A stretch of DNA of 64,000 nt, from assembly GCF_900115955.1 (NCBI RefSeq), contig NZ_FOYL01000005.1, forward strand, positions 62,001 through 126,000, written 5' to 3'. Position 1 is the stretch's first letter; every line of letters begins with the position of its first letter. The stretch comes from Lentzea waywayandensis. Lineage in GTDB: Bacteria; Actinomycetota; Actinomycetes; Mycobacteriales; Pseudonocardiaceae. The notes under the pieces were generated by a model, which did no database searches, had not been told where the DNA came from, and saw nothing but the letters and a program-made list of their open reading frames with translations. A program made the position numbers and the translations under genes. This document shows, one piece after another, positions 51,936 to 59,980 of this stretch.

Positions 51936-53078
51936 ATGGCCTACGACGTCGCAGCGGTCCGCGCCCACTTTCCCGCCTTGCGCGAGGGTGCCGCGCACTT
52001 CGACGGACCCGGCGGCGCGCAGGTGCCCGACGTCGTCGGCGAGGCGGTCAGGGCCACGCTGACCTCCGCCGTGTCCAACCGAGGCAGCGTCACGGCCGCC
52101 GAACGCCGGGCCGAGGAGATCGTGCAGACCGCACGGCGCACGATGAGCGAGTTCCTCAACGCGGGCAGCATCGTGTTCGGGCGCAGCATGACCCAGCTGA
52201 CCTACGACTTCGCCCGCACGCTGTCGAAGAACTGGCGGCCGGGCGACGAGATCATCGTGACCAGGATCGACCACGACGCGAACATCAGGCCGTGGGTGCA
52301 GGCCGCCGAGGCGGCGCGGGCAACGGTGCGATGGGCGCCGTTCGACCGCACGACCGGTGAGCTGCCCGTCGAGTCGGTGACGAAGCTGCTGTCCGACCGC
52401 ACCCGCGTCGTCGCGATCACGGCGGCGTCGAACCTGCTCGGCACGCGTCCGGACGTCGCGGAGATCGCGCGGGCGGCGCACGAGGCGGCGGCGTTCGTCT
52501 ACGTCGACGGCGTGCACTACACGCCGCACGTACCGGTGGACGTCGAGGCGTTGGACGCGGACTTCTTCGTGTGCTCGCCGTACAAGTTCCTCGGCCCGCA
52601 CCTCGGCGTGCTGGCGGCGGCGCCGGAGCTGCTGGAGACGTTGCGGCCGGACAAGCTGCTGCCGTCGACCAACGCCGTGCCGGAACGGTTCGAGCTGGGC
52701 ACGCTGCCGTACGAGCTGCTGGCCGGGACGACCGCGGCGGTGGAGTTCATGCGGGGCCTGGACGGCCTGGAGGAGCACGAGCTCGGCCTGCGCGAGCAGC
52801 TGGAGAACGGGCTGCGGGAACTCGGCGTGCGCATCTACAGCAAGGCTTCGTCGCGCACGCCCACCGTGCTGTTCTCCGTCGACGGGCTGGACCCCGCCGA
52901 GGTCTACCGGCGGCTCGGTGCCGAGGGTGTGAACGCGCCCGCCGGCCACTTCTACGCGCTCGAGTGCTCGCGGTGGCTCGGCCTGGGCGACAAGGGTGCC
53001 GTGCGGGCGGGCATCGGGCCGTACACCGACGAGTCCGATGTGGACCGTCTGCTCAAGGCAGTGGCCAAGCTCAGATGA
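51936..53078 (+). CDS. Cysteine desulfurase-like aminotransferase class V
   Basis: 380 residues from ATG 51936, 4 bp after the TetR stop. FDGPGGAQVPDVVGEAV, the PLP-binding region VVAITAASNLLGT, YVDGVHYTPHVPVDV and the lysine in CSPYKFLGPHLGVL fit the SufS/CsdA-like group of unknown substrate (often annotated cysteine desulfurase-like). The usual catalytic Cys loop is not evident. Confidence 0.88.
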   Translation: MAYDVAAVRAHFPALREGAAHFDGPGGAQVPDVVGEAVRATLTSAVSNRGSVTAAERRAEEIVQTARRTMSEFLNAGSIVFGRSMTQLTYDFARTLSKNWRPGDEIIVTRIDHDANIRPWVQAAEAARATVRWAPFDRTTGELPVESVTKLLSDRTRVVAITAASNLLGTRPDVAEIARAAHEAAAFVYVDGVHYTPHVPVDVEALDADFFVCSPYKFLGPHLGVLAAAPELLETLRPDKLLPSTNAVPERFELGTLPYELLAGTTAAVEFMRGLDGLEEHELGLREQLENGLRELGVRIYSKASSRTPTVLFSVDGLDPAEVYRRLGAEGVNAPAGHFYALECSRWLGLGDKGAVRAGIGPYTDESDVDRLLKAVAKLR

Positions 53079-54684
53079 ACAGGACCAGCGCGGCGTAGAC
53101 CGCGCCGATCAGCACGCTGATGTTGAGCTTGCGCGTCACGCGTTCGCCGGGGTGCTCGGCGATCAACGACCGGGCACGGGCCCACATCAGCTTCTCGCCC
53201 GCCTGCCTGTCCGGCAGGTGCGGTGTCGTGAGAACGTCGCCGTGCGGCCCGAACGCGAGCATGAGCTGAGGGCCGGAACGACGCACACCGTGCAGCTGCG
53301 CCCACGGCACGCGGTAGGTGAAGACGCCGGTGTAGAGCACGACCGAGTTGTGGTCGAGGCGCAGCATCGGCTGGAACCGCGTCACCGCCGACAGCACGCA
53401 CTGGATGCCGATCAGCCCGAGCACGATGAGCTCCGGGTAGAACTTCAGCGCGATCAACGCACCGGCGGCGCCGAGCAGCAGCGCCACGCCCTCGGCCCGC
53501 CGGCGGTCCCCCGGCCAGATCGCGTGCGGCAGCTCGACCGGCGTGCCCGCGGTGACCGGCTCACCCGGCAGGTGTGCACTGTGGACGATGTGCCGCTGGC
53601 GGACGCGGTTCAGCGTGCTGGTCGCCACGATCTCCCCCTCGACCAGCACCGCCACCTGGCCGCCGTGGTGCCACTCGCCCGCGACGAGCACCTCGGCGGG
53701 ATCGAGTTGCACCGGCGGGTCCTCCTCGCCGCGCCACACCCGGCCGAACTCCTCGGTGTCGTGGTAGAGCGGCTCCTCCAGCCCGAGGTCGGCGAGCGTG
53801 GTGAGCGTGGCGATGTCCTTCTTGTTGTACCGCAACAGGATCCGGCGCGGCCCGATCTGGTGGATCTGCAACCGGATGGCCTTCACCGGTCCCGTCCACA
53901 ACGCGCGGCGGCGGCGTTCGCGCGCGGCCAGCATGATCGCGAAGAACACCGCGGCGCCACCGATGGTCAGCCACCACGTGACGTCCTCGGGCTCGTTCGC
54001 CATCCGCACCCACGTGCCGTCCGCGAGCACCGGCACCTCGTCGCCGACCCGATAGGACTCCGGCGCGAGCGGCTCGAACGCGGCGCGCTGCCGGTTCGGC
54101 AGCTCCACCCACACCTCGTAGGTGTTCTTGATCTCGACGACCTCGGCGTCGACCCGGCTGGCGTTCGCGATGTGCTGCTCGATCGCGTCGTTGGTGAGGC
54201 TGTACTGCACGAACGTCAGAAACCCGAAGAGCACCAGCAGCACGGCGACCACGCGGAGAACTCCGCGTTGCGGCGGCAGGTCCGGCAGCGAGACGATCGT
54301 CGCGCCCGCCGCCTCGTGCTGGTCCGCACGCGACCTGACCGTCCACGCCGCCACCAACGCACACGCGCCGGCGTGCAGCCCGAACGCCAGGTTGGCCACC
54401 GCACTGCCGTCGAGCATGAGGTCCATCGCACCGAACAACACGCCCATCGCGCAGCCCGTGAGCACGCGGCCGAACAACAGCAGCAACGGCGTGGCCAGCA
54501 GCGGAACCACCGCGAGAGAGAACAACGGGTCAGGCAGGCACGGCTGTGCGACCGTGCACGGCGCCTCGTTCGCGCTCACGGCGAAGTAGAAGGCGACGAT
54601 CCACCCACCGACGAGCCCGACCTTGGTCACCCACCACGGAACCGCGGCTGCTTGCCAGCGCTGGACGTCCACGGGACCGATCAT
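53071..54684 (-). CDS. Multi-pass membrane protein with PH-like repeats
   Basis: 537 residues from ATG 54684. Transmembrane segments occur near the N-terminus (VGLVGGWIVAFYFAVSA, LFSLAVVPLLATPLLLLFG), in the middle (WWLTIGGAAVFFAIMLAA) and near the C-terminus (LLLGAAGALIALKFY, LIVLGLIGIQCVLSAV, ISVLIGAVYAALVLF). Soluble stretches resemble DUF3592/PH-type modules (VVEIKNTYEVWVELPNRQ). Function unknown. Ends 8 bp inside the convergent aminotransferase gene. Confidence 0.75.
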   Translation of the reverse strand: MIGPVDVQRWQAAAVPWWVTKVGLVGGWIVAFYFAVSANEAPCTVAQPCLPDPLFSLAVVPLLATPLLLLFGRVLTGCAMGVLFGAMDLMLDGSAVANLAFGLHAGACALVAAWTVRSRADQHEAAGATIVSLPDLPPQRGVLRVVAVLLVLFGFLTFVQYSLTNDAIEQHIANASRVDAEVVEIKNTYEVWVELPNRQRAAFEPLAPESYRVGDEVPVLADGTWVRMANEPEDVTWWLTIGGAAVFFAIMLAARERRRRALWTGPVKAIRLQIHQIGPRRILLRYNKKDIATLTTLADLGLEEPLYHDTEEFGRVWRGEEDPPVQLDPAEVLVAGEWHHGGQVAVLVEGEIVATSTLNRVRQRHIVHSAHLPGEPVTAGTPVELPHAIWPGDRRRAEGVALLLGAAGALIALKFYPELIVLGLIGIQCVLSAVTRFQPMLRLDHNSVVLYTGVFTYRVPWAQLHGVRRSGPQLMLAFGPHGDVLTTPHLPDRQAGEKLMWARARSLIAEHPGERVTRKLNISVLIGAVYAALVLFI

Positions 54685-54765
54685 GACATGTTCATTGCTC
54701 CGAACGGCGCGATTCCGCGTTGAACAAGTGGGTATCCGCTGCTCAACCACTTAGGAGGTGGACAC

Positions 54766-54951
54766 ATGCTGGCCATCATCGCCGCGGTTTCGTTCGGCCT
54801 CGCGCTGATCCTCGATCTGGCGAAGGTCGCGCTCGGTGACGTGATCACCGTCAACACGCTGATCGTGCTCGGGTTGTTGCTGCTCGCGTTGCACCTCGCC
54901 GGAGTCGGTACCGGCACCCGGTCGTTCAGCTGGCGCCGTGCCCGCAGGTAA
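54766..54951 (+). CDS. Small two-helix membrane protein
   Basis: 61 residues with AGGAGGTG upstream. Two hydrophobic helices (IIAAVSFGLALILDLAKVAL, LIVLGLLLLALHLAGVG). Overlaps the YihY-like gene by 14 bp and may assist it. Confidence 0.75.
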   Translation: MLAIIAAVSFGLALILDLAKVALGDVITVNTLIVLGLLLLALHLAGVGTGTRSFSWRRARR

Positions 54952-55861
54952 GACCGTCGATCGCCCCACCAAGCTGCCGAAAGGTGCTTGGTGGGGCGTT
55001 CTCAAACGGACGGTGAAGGAGTTCAACGACGACAACCTGACGGACTGGGCGGGTGCGCTCACCTACTACGCGGTGCTGTCGTTGTTCCCCGGACTCATCG
55101 TGCTGACGTCCGTGCTCGCGTTGCTCGGCGACACGACGACGCAGGAGCTGCTGAAGTACGTCGACCAGGTCGCGCCCGGTCAGGCCGGAGAACTGATCAG
55201 GTCGTCCGTGGAGGAACTGCGGAAGGGACAGAGCGCCGCCGGGCTGCTCGGCATCATCGGTCTGCTGACGGCGTTCTGGACCGCGTCGGGCTACCTCGGC
55301 GCGTTCATGCGGGCGAGCAACGCGGTCTACGACGTCGAGGAAGGCCGGCCGTTCTGGAAGACGGTGCCGCTGCGGCTCGCGCTCACCCTCGGCTCGGTCG
55401 TGCTGGTGTCCCTCACGCTCGGAGCACTCGTGCTGACCGGAGGTGTCGCGGACACCGTCGGGAACTTCCTCGGCCTGGGCGACACGGTCGTCACCGTGTG
55501 GGACGTCGTGAAGTGGCCGGTCATCCTGCTGCTCGTGAGCCTGGCGTTCGCGGTGCTGTACTGGGCCGCGCCGAACGTGCGGCAGCCGGGCTGGCGCTGG
55601 ATCACGCCGGGAAGCCTGCTCGCGATCGTGCTGTGGGCGCTCGCGACCGTCGGCTTCGCGCTCTACGTGGCGAACTTCGCCTCCTACAACAAGACCTACG
55701 GCTCGCTGGGCGGCGTGATCGTCTTCCTGGTCTGGCTGTGGATCTCCAACATCGCGGTGCTGCTCGGCGTCGAGTTCGACGCGGAACTGGCACGCGGGAG
55801 GCGGATCGAGCAGGGCGCCGATCCCGAGTCCTCACCCGAGCCGCGTGATCTCCCCGGGTAG
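54938..55861 (+). CDS. YihY/BrkB-family membrane protein
   Basis: 307 residues from GTG 54938. LTDWAGALTYYAVLSLFPGLIVLTSVLA and YNKTYGSLGGVIVFLVWLWISNIAVLLGVEFDAEL are the BrkB-family signatures; six membrane helices. Despite old names it is not an RNase. The end overlaps the convergent lipoprotein gene. Confidence 0.93.
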   Translation: MPAGKTVDRPTKLPKGAWWGVLKRTVKEFNDDNLTDWAGALTYYAVLSLFPGLIVLTSVLALLGDTTTQELLKYVDQVAPGQAGELIRSSVEELRKGQSAAGLLGIIGLLTAFWTASGYLGAFMRASNAVYDVEEGRPFWKTVPLRLALTLGSVVLVSLTLGALVLTGGVADTVGNFLGLGDTVVTVWDVVKWPVILLLVSLAFAVLYWAAPNVRQPGWRWITPGSLLAIVLWALATVGFALYVANFASYNKTYGSLGGVIVFLVWLWISNIAVLLGVEFDAELARGRRIEQGADPESSPEPRDLPG

Positions 55862-56197
55862 GTCGGCCTCGACCGCCGTCCACACCCCGTCGGGCCCGGC
55901 TTCGATGCGCTCGCTCGTGTCACCGGGGACGAGCACCCACAGCTGGTCCTTCTTGGACAGCCACACCACACCGATGCCGTCCGCCCGCGAGCTCGTCGCG
56001 TACTCGTAGGACTTGCGGAACACGTCACCGCCGTTGCGGTCGGTCACCCGGACCTCGCTCGCGCTCTCGGCGTGCGCGACGAACTTCCCGCTCGGCGACT
56101 GCTTGGGCGCGCCGGGCCGGGCGAACCGGTCCTCCCGGTCGCTGCCGCAGCCGGTGAGGACCAGGAGCAGGGCGACGAGTGCCGCCAGGACCCTCAT
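55832..56197 (-). CDS. Small lipoprotein
   Basis: 121 residues. LAALVALLLVLTGCGSD is a lipobox signal peptide with Cys17. The mature part (RVTDRNGGDVFRKSYEY ... DQLWVLVPGDTSERIEAG) is beta-rich with no family recognised. Overlaps the preceding nitroreductase stop by 4 bp. Confidence 0.8.
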   Translation of the reverse strand: MRVLAALVALLLVLTGCGSDREDRFARPGAPKQSPSGKFVAHAESASEVRVTDRNGGDVFRKSYEYATSSRADGIGVVWLSKKDQLWVLVPGDTSERIEAGPDGVWTAVEADLPGEITRLG

Positions 56198-56631
56198 GAC
56201 AGCTCGAAGACGGGGTAGTCGCCGGCCCGCGCGAGCAGCTCGTCGAGCGAGGACGAGGCGTCCAGGCCGGGGAAGAACTGCTTCACCTGCGAGTGCCAGC
56301 GCTGAAGGTAGGACTGCATGATCACCGGCTTGGCCTCGTCCGGCAGCTCGACGGCCTGGAAGGTCTCCACGAACTTTCCCCGGCGCAGCTCACCGGACCC
56401 GGCGGCGCGCAGGTTGCGGACCCACTGGGTGGTGCCGCGCGGCGCGAGCAGGTAGCGGGTGCCGTTCAGCTCCAGCAGGTTCACCGGGGAGCTGTACCAC
56501 TTGCCGCTGCTGCGGCCTCGCACGGACAGGCTGCGCATGCTCCTGGGACCGACCCCGAGCGCCACCAGGCGGCCGACGAGCTTGTTCGCGAACCGCTCGA
56601 AGCCGCTCGGACGGGAATTGCCGTGCGTCAT
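56194..56631 (-). CDS. Deazaflavin (F420)-dependent nitroreductase family protein
   Basis: 145 residues. RSLSVRGRSSGKWYSSPVNLLEL and APRGTTQWVRNLRAAGSGELRRG match the DDN family (F420H2-dependent, PF04075), characteristic of actinobacteria. Divergent from the GNAT gene with 29 bp between. Confidence 0.9.
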   Translation of the reverse strand: MTHGNSRPSGFERFANKLVGRLVALGVGPRSMRSLSVRGRSSGKWYSSPVNLLELNGTRYLLAPRGTTQWVRNLRAAGSGELRRGKFVETFQAVELPDEAKPVIMQSYLQRWHSQVKQFFPGLDASSSLDELLARAGDYPVFELS

Positions 56632-56660
56632 ACCGCCAAAGGTAGCTAGCGTGATCTTCT

Positions 56661-57410
56661 ATGCGGAGTGTTCTGGAAGAGTTTTACGACTCTGTGCCCC
56701 GACCGGGATCTCGTGTTGAGGAACACGGCGAGCTGGTGCTGTTCGTCCAGGCGGGCGACGGCTACCCGTACTACGCGCGGCCCCGGTTCCCCGGCGGTCA
56801 GCCGACCGTCGCCGACGTGCTGAAGGTGCGCGAACGGCAGCGCGAACTCGGTGTGCCCGAAGCGTTCGAGTGGGTGCACGAGACGACGCCAGGCCTCCTC
56901 GACGTCGCGGTCGAAGCGGGTTTGGAGGTGCTCCAAGCGCCGTTGCTGGTGCTCGATCCCGAGAAGCTACCGGAACCGCATCCGCATGTGCGCGTACTGG
57001 GCACGCGGCCTGCCGAGGTGTCCGTCGTGGCGGAACTGGCGTTCTCGTCGCCGGGCACGGCTGCGGGCGAAGCCGGTGTGGCGGAACGGGACGCGGCTCT
57101 CGAAGGTGCCGTCCCGACGAGCACCCGGCACCGTCACGCGGTGGCCGACCTGCCAGGCGAGGGCGTACTGGCAGTGGGCACCGCTCAACGGGCGGGTGAC
57201 GTCGTGGAGATCGCGGGCATCGGCACGTTGCCGGCGGCACGGCGACGTGGCCTCGGTGGTGCGGTCACTGCGGAACTGGCGCGTGACGCCCTGGAAAGAG
57301 GCGCCGAGCTGGTGTTCCTGTCGGCGGGAAGCCTGGAGATCGCGCGGGTCTACGAACGCGTCGGGTTCCGCCGGTTCGGCACGGCCTGCATCGCCTCACC
57401 GGCCGGCTAG
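56661..57410 (+). CDS. GNAT-family N-acetyltransferase
   Basis: 249 residues. The acetyl-CoA motif is EIAGIGTLPAARRRGLGGAVTAELARDALERG, followed by VYERVGFRRFGTA. The N-terminal 110 residues form a separate domain (VEEHGELVLFVQAGDGYPYYARP). Its stop overlaps the convergent small gene by 4 bp. Confidence 0.9.
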   Translation: MRSVLEEFYDSVPRPGSRVEEHGELVLFVQAGDGYPYYARPRFPGGQPTVADVLKVRERQRELGVPEAFEWVHETTPGLLDVAVEAGLEVLQAPLLVLDPEKLPEPHPHVRVLGTRPAEVSVVAELAFSSPGTAAGEAGVAERDAALEGAVPTSTRHRHAVADLPGEGVLAVGTAQRAGDVVEIAGIGTLPAARRRGLGGAVTAELARDALERGAELVFLSAGSLEIARVYERVGFRRFGTACIASPAG

Positions 57411-57631
57411 CACCCGTCGCGAGGCATCGGCACGCGGAACAGGCAGCCGACGCACGGCATTCCGGAGGGCTGGGCGAGCAGTTCGGCCTCGCCCTGATAG
57501 ATGAGTTCGCCGCAGTACGCGGTCAACGCCAGAAGCGTGTCGTCGTCGGGCACGGGTACGAGGTGGCACGTGCGTTGTGTCTCGCCTACGACACCCGCAC
57601 GCTTGCGGACCAGCAACACAGGCATGCTCAT
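57407..57631 (-). CDS. Small Cys-containing protein, second of a two-gene unit
   Basis: 74 residues from ATG 57631. RAGVVGETQRTCHLVPVPDDDTLLALTAYCGELI and MPCVGCLFRVPMPRDGC; four to five cysteines may bind zinc. Coupled to the 52-residue gene upstream (TGA/ATG overlap) and downstream of the XRE regulator. Members of such pairs are typical targets of XRE-TPR regulators in Pseudonocardiales. Confidence 0.65.
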   Translation of the reverse strand: MSMPVLLVRKRAGVVGETQRTCHLVPVPDDDTLLALTAYCGELIYQGEAELLAQPSGMPCVGCLFRVPMPRDGC

Positions 57632-57786
57632 GCCTTCACCTCGGCGTCGTCCACCACACACACGACGGCGTGCGTGGTGGCGTAGAACTTGAGCCGGTAG
57701 GGGCCCGAGTTCTGCTCTGCCACTGCCGCGCAGAACTTCTCGGTGACCTCTTCCGAGCGCGGCGTTCGTTCGGCTAGGTCGATCAC
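57628..57786 (-). CDS. 52-residue conserved-type small protein
   Basis: From GTG 57786 with GGAG four bases upstream: VIDLAERTPRSEEVTEKFCA, then YRLKFYATTHAVVCVVDDAE and stop at 57628, overlapping the next gene start. Coding character is convincing (codon third-position GC, coupling). No family named. First gene after the palindrome at 57847. Confidence 0.6.
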   Translation of the reverse strand: MIDLAERTPRSEEVTEKFCAAVAEQNSGPYRLKFYATTHAVVCVVDDAEVKA

Positions 57787-57846
57787 TCCTAGATCGTGCG
57801 GGCTGCCCAGCGAAATGGGGAGGGTTCTATACGATTTACGGGTGCG

Positions 57847-57865
57847 GTATGCGGAACTCGCATAC
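57847..57865. promoter_or_regulatory. 19-bp palindrome between XRE gene and its small-gene target
   Basis: GTATGCG (57847-57853) and CGCATAC (57859-57865) with five bases between, 61 bp upstream of GTG 57786. An AT-rich TATACGATTT-like tract between could be the -10 region. Likely the XRE regulator's binding site. Confidence 0.65.
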
Positions 57866-57870
57866 GGCGG

Positions 57871-59160
57871 CTACCGAAGCTGGGCCGTGAGCTCGGCGAT
57901 CGCCGGCGTCGCTGCCCACGGCCCGAGCCTGGCCAGCTCGTTCACGATGAGCTGCGACCCCGTCACGCGGGCCAGCTCCAGCGCCGCGAACCCCAGGTCG
58001 ACGGCCTGGTCGACGTCACCGTTGGCGGCGTGCGCGTAGGCGAGGGTGGCCGTGTGCACGCCCTGCTCCCACTGGCAGATGCTGCCCCATCGCGGCATGA
58101 GTTCCGTGTACACGTCGATGGCGCGGCGGTGGTCCGCGAGAACGACGAGGCTCGCGGCCCGTTGCATCTGGACGTGCAGGTCGGTGAAGCAGTAGCCGAT
58201 CGAGTACTCGTCCGTCAGCGGCCGTTCCACGTTCTGCACCAACGCCTGTGCGAGGTCGAACCGCCGCATGCACGCGTTCTGGCCCGCCCGCGCGAGGCCG
58301 CGTGCCTCCTGCCGCAACGCCATCGCGCGCACGACCGGGCTCACCCCGGTCTCGCGCTGGGCGGCCCGCGCCAGGCCGATGACGCGGTCGTCGTCGCCAT
58401 CGGCCTCGGCGAGCTGACTCATCCGCACGTAGCAGTACGCGACGACGTCCCTGTCGTCCGCGGCTTGGCCCTGCTCCAACGCTCTGGACGTCCACGCGCC
58501 GGCGTTGCGCAGGTCGCCGATCTCCTCGAACAGCCAGCCGTAGAACTCCGCGTACATCGCGCCCGTGCCGAGCAACCGGCGGCGGATCTCGCCACGCGCG
58601 TTGCGGCGCAAGGTGTCGATGACGTCGTACATGCTGCGGACCGCGGGCATGAGCGCGCCGGTCGCACGCCAGTTGTGCGCGTCGTTGACGATCCGGCGCA
58701 GCACGAGCAGCTGACTCACCGCGTCGTCGTTGTCCGCGCTGAAGACCGCGGAGGCGCACAAGGCCATCAGCGCCTTGCCCTCCATGCCGACGACCAGATC
58801 GCCCGAGGGCACCGGCACCGTGCGGTCGGTCAGCCCGAGCAGGTGGGCGGGAATGCCGAGCAGCCGTTGCAACGTGCGCAGGACGCGCATGTCGTAGGCG
58901 ATGTTGCTACCCGACTCCAGGCGCGAGATCGCGGACTGGGAGAACCCGGCCAGCGTGCCCAGTTCGTCCTGACGCAGGCCGTGGGCCTTGCGCGCGATCG
59001 CGACCACGGCGCCGGGCGACTCCGCGGCGACCGCCTCACGCACGTCGCTCGACTCCCAGATGGACGGCGGCAGCATCGGCAGCGGCCCGTCCGGGACGAC
59101 GACGGCGTTCCTAGCTGGGTTGCTCAACCTCAACGCCTCCCGCACTCGGACCGCCATCAT
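57871..59160 (-). CDS. XRE-family regulator with TPR-like domain
   Basis: 429 residues at most; the start could be any in-frame Met up to 59076 (MLPPSIWESSDV). HTH: KAHGLRQDELGTLAGFSQSAISRLESG. The rest is helical repeat (ALMALCASAVFSADND, VVAYCYVRMSQLAEADGDDD, HTATLAYAHAANGDVDQAVDLG). Likely controls the two small genes downstream through the palindrome at 57847. Confidence 0.88.
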   Translation of the reverse strand: MMAVRVREALRLSNPARNAVVVPDGPLPMLPPSIWESSDVREAVAAESPGAVVAIARKAHGLRQDELGTLAGFSQSAISRLESGSNIAYDMRVLRTLQRLLGIPAHLLGLTDRTVPVPSGDLVVGMEGKALMALCASAVFSADNDDAVSQLLVLRRIVNDAHNWRATGALMPAVRSMYDVIDTLRRNARGEIRRRLLGTGAMYAEFYGWLFEEIGDLRNAGAWTSRALEQGQAADDRDVVAYCYVRMSQLAEADGDDDRVIGLARAAQRETGVSPVVRAMALRQEARGLARAGQNACMRRFDLAQALVQNVERPLTDEYSIGYCFTDLHVQMQRAASLVVLADHRRAIDVYTELMPRWGSICQWEQGVHTATLAYAHAANGDVDQAVDLGFAALELARVTGSQLIVNELARLGPWAATPAIAELTAQLR

Positions 59161-59224
59161 GCCGCGCCTCGCGAAATCACTCCACCTCGTCTCAACAGGG
59201 CACGAAACCGACTATCCTGCGCGC

Positions 59225-59980
59225 GTGATCAAGGACTTCGGTGCCGGTGTCGGTCTGCTGCTGCGTGGGTTCAGCCTGGTGTTCAGCTCACCCAAGCGCG
59301 TGCTGATGGGCGCGTTGCCCGCGGTCATCACGGCCGTCCTGATGATCGGCGGCTGGGTGCTGCTGGTCACCAACATCGACTCGATCGCCGGGTGGCTCAC
59401 CGGCTTCGCCGACTCGTGGAGCGACACCTGGAAGAGCGTCGTCGAGGTCGCCGTCGGAATTTCGGTGATCGCGGCCGGGCTCGGCCTGAGCGTGCTGCTG
59501 TTCACCGCGATCACGCTGATGATCGGCGGCCCGTTCTACGAGTACATCGCGGAAGAGGTCGAGGACGAGCTCGGCGGCGTGCCGGAGGCGGAGCAGGTCG
59601 GCTGGTGGCGCGGGTTCCTGGTGGGGCTGCGCGGCACGCTCCTGCTGGTCGGCACGTCGATCCTGTTCGCGATCCCGCTGTTCGTCTGCGGGTTCATCCC
59701 CGTCGTCGGGCAGACGGTCGTGCCCGTGCTGGCCGTGTGCATCAACGGCTACCTGCTCGGCATCGAGCTGACCGGCATCCCGTTCACCCGCCGGGGCCGG
59801 TCGTTCAAGCAGCGCAGGCAGATCCTCGCGACGCGCCGCGCGCTGGTGCTCGGGTTCGCCGTGCCGACCTACCTGCTGTGCCTGATCCCGCTGGCCGCGC
59901 TGGTCGTGATCCCGGCGGCGATGGCAGGCGGCACGGTGTTGTCGAACCGCCTGCTCAACGGAGACCGCGCTACTGCGTGA
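59225..59980 (+). CDS. EI24/CysZ-like membrane protein
   Basis: 251 residues from GTG 59225. LMGALPAVITAVLMIGGWVLL, IAAGLGLSVLLFTAITLMIGGPFYEYIAEEVE and NGYLLGIELTGIPFTRRG are the EI24 (PF07264) pattern, four or so membrane helices. Relatives include the sulfate permease CysZ. Divergent from the XRE gene. Confidence 0.9.
   Translation: MIKDFGAGVGLLLRGFSLVFSSPKRVLMGALPAVITAVLMIGGWVLLVTNIDSIAGWLTGFADSWSDTWKSVVEVAVGISVIAAGLGLSVLLFTAITLMIGGPFYEYIAEEVEDELGGVPEAEQVGWWRGFLVGLRGTLLLVGTSILFAIPLFVCGFIPVVGQTVVPVLAVCINGYLLGIELTGIPFTRRGRSFKQRRQILATRRALVLGFAVPTYLLCLIPLAALVVIPAAMAGGTVLSNRLLNGDRATA

Noticed and set aside
53000..54723. 575-residue open frame on the plus strand
   Set aside because: Antisense to the membrane protein gene; Arg/His-rich shadow composition without motifs.
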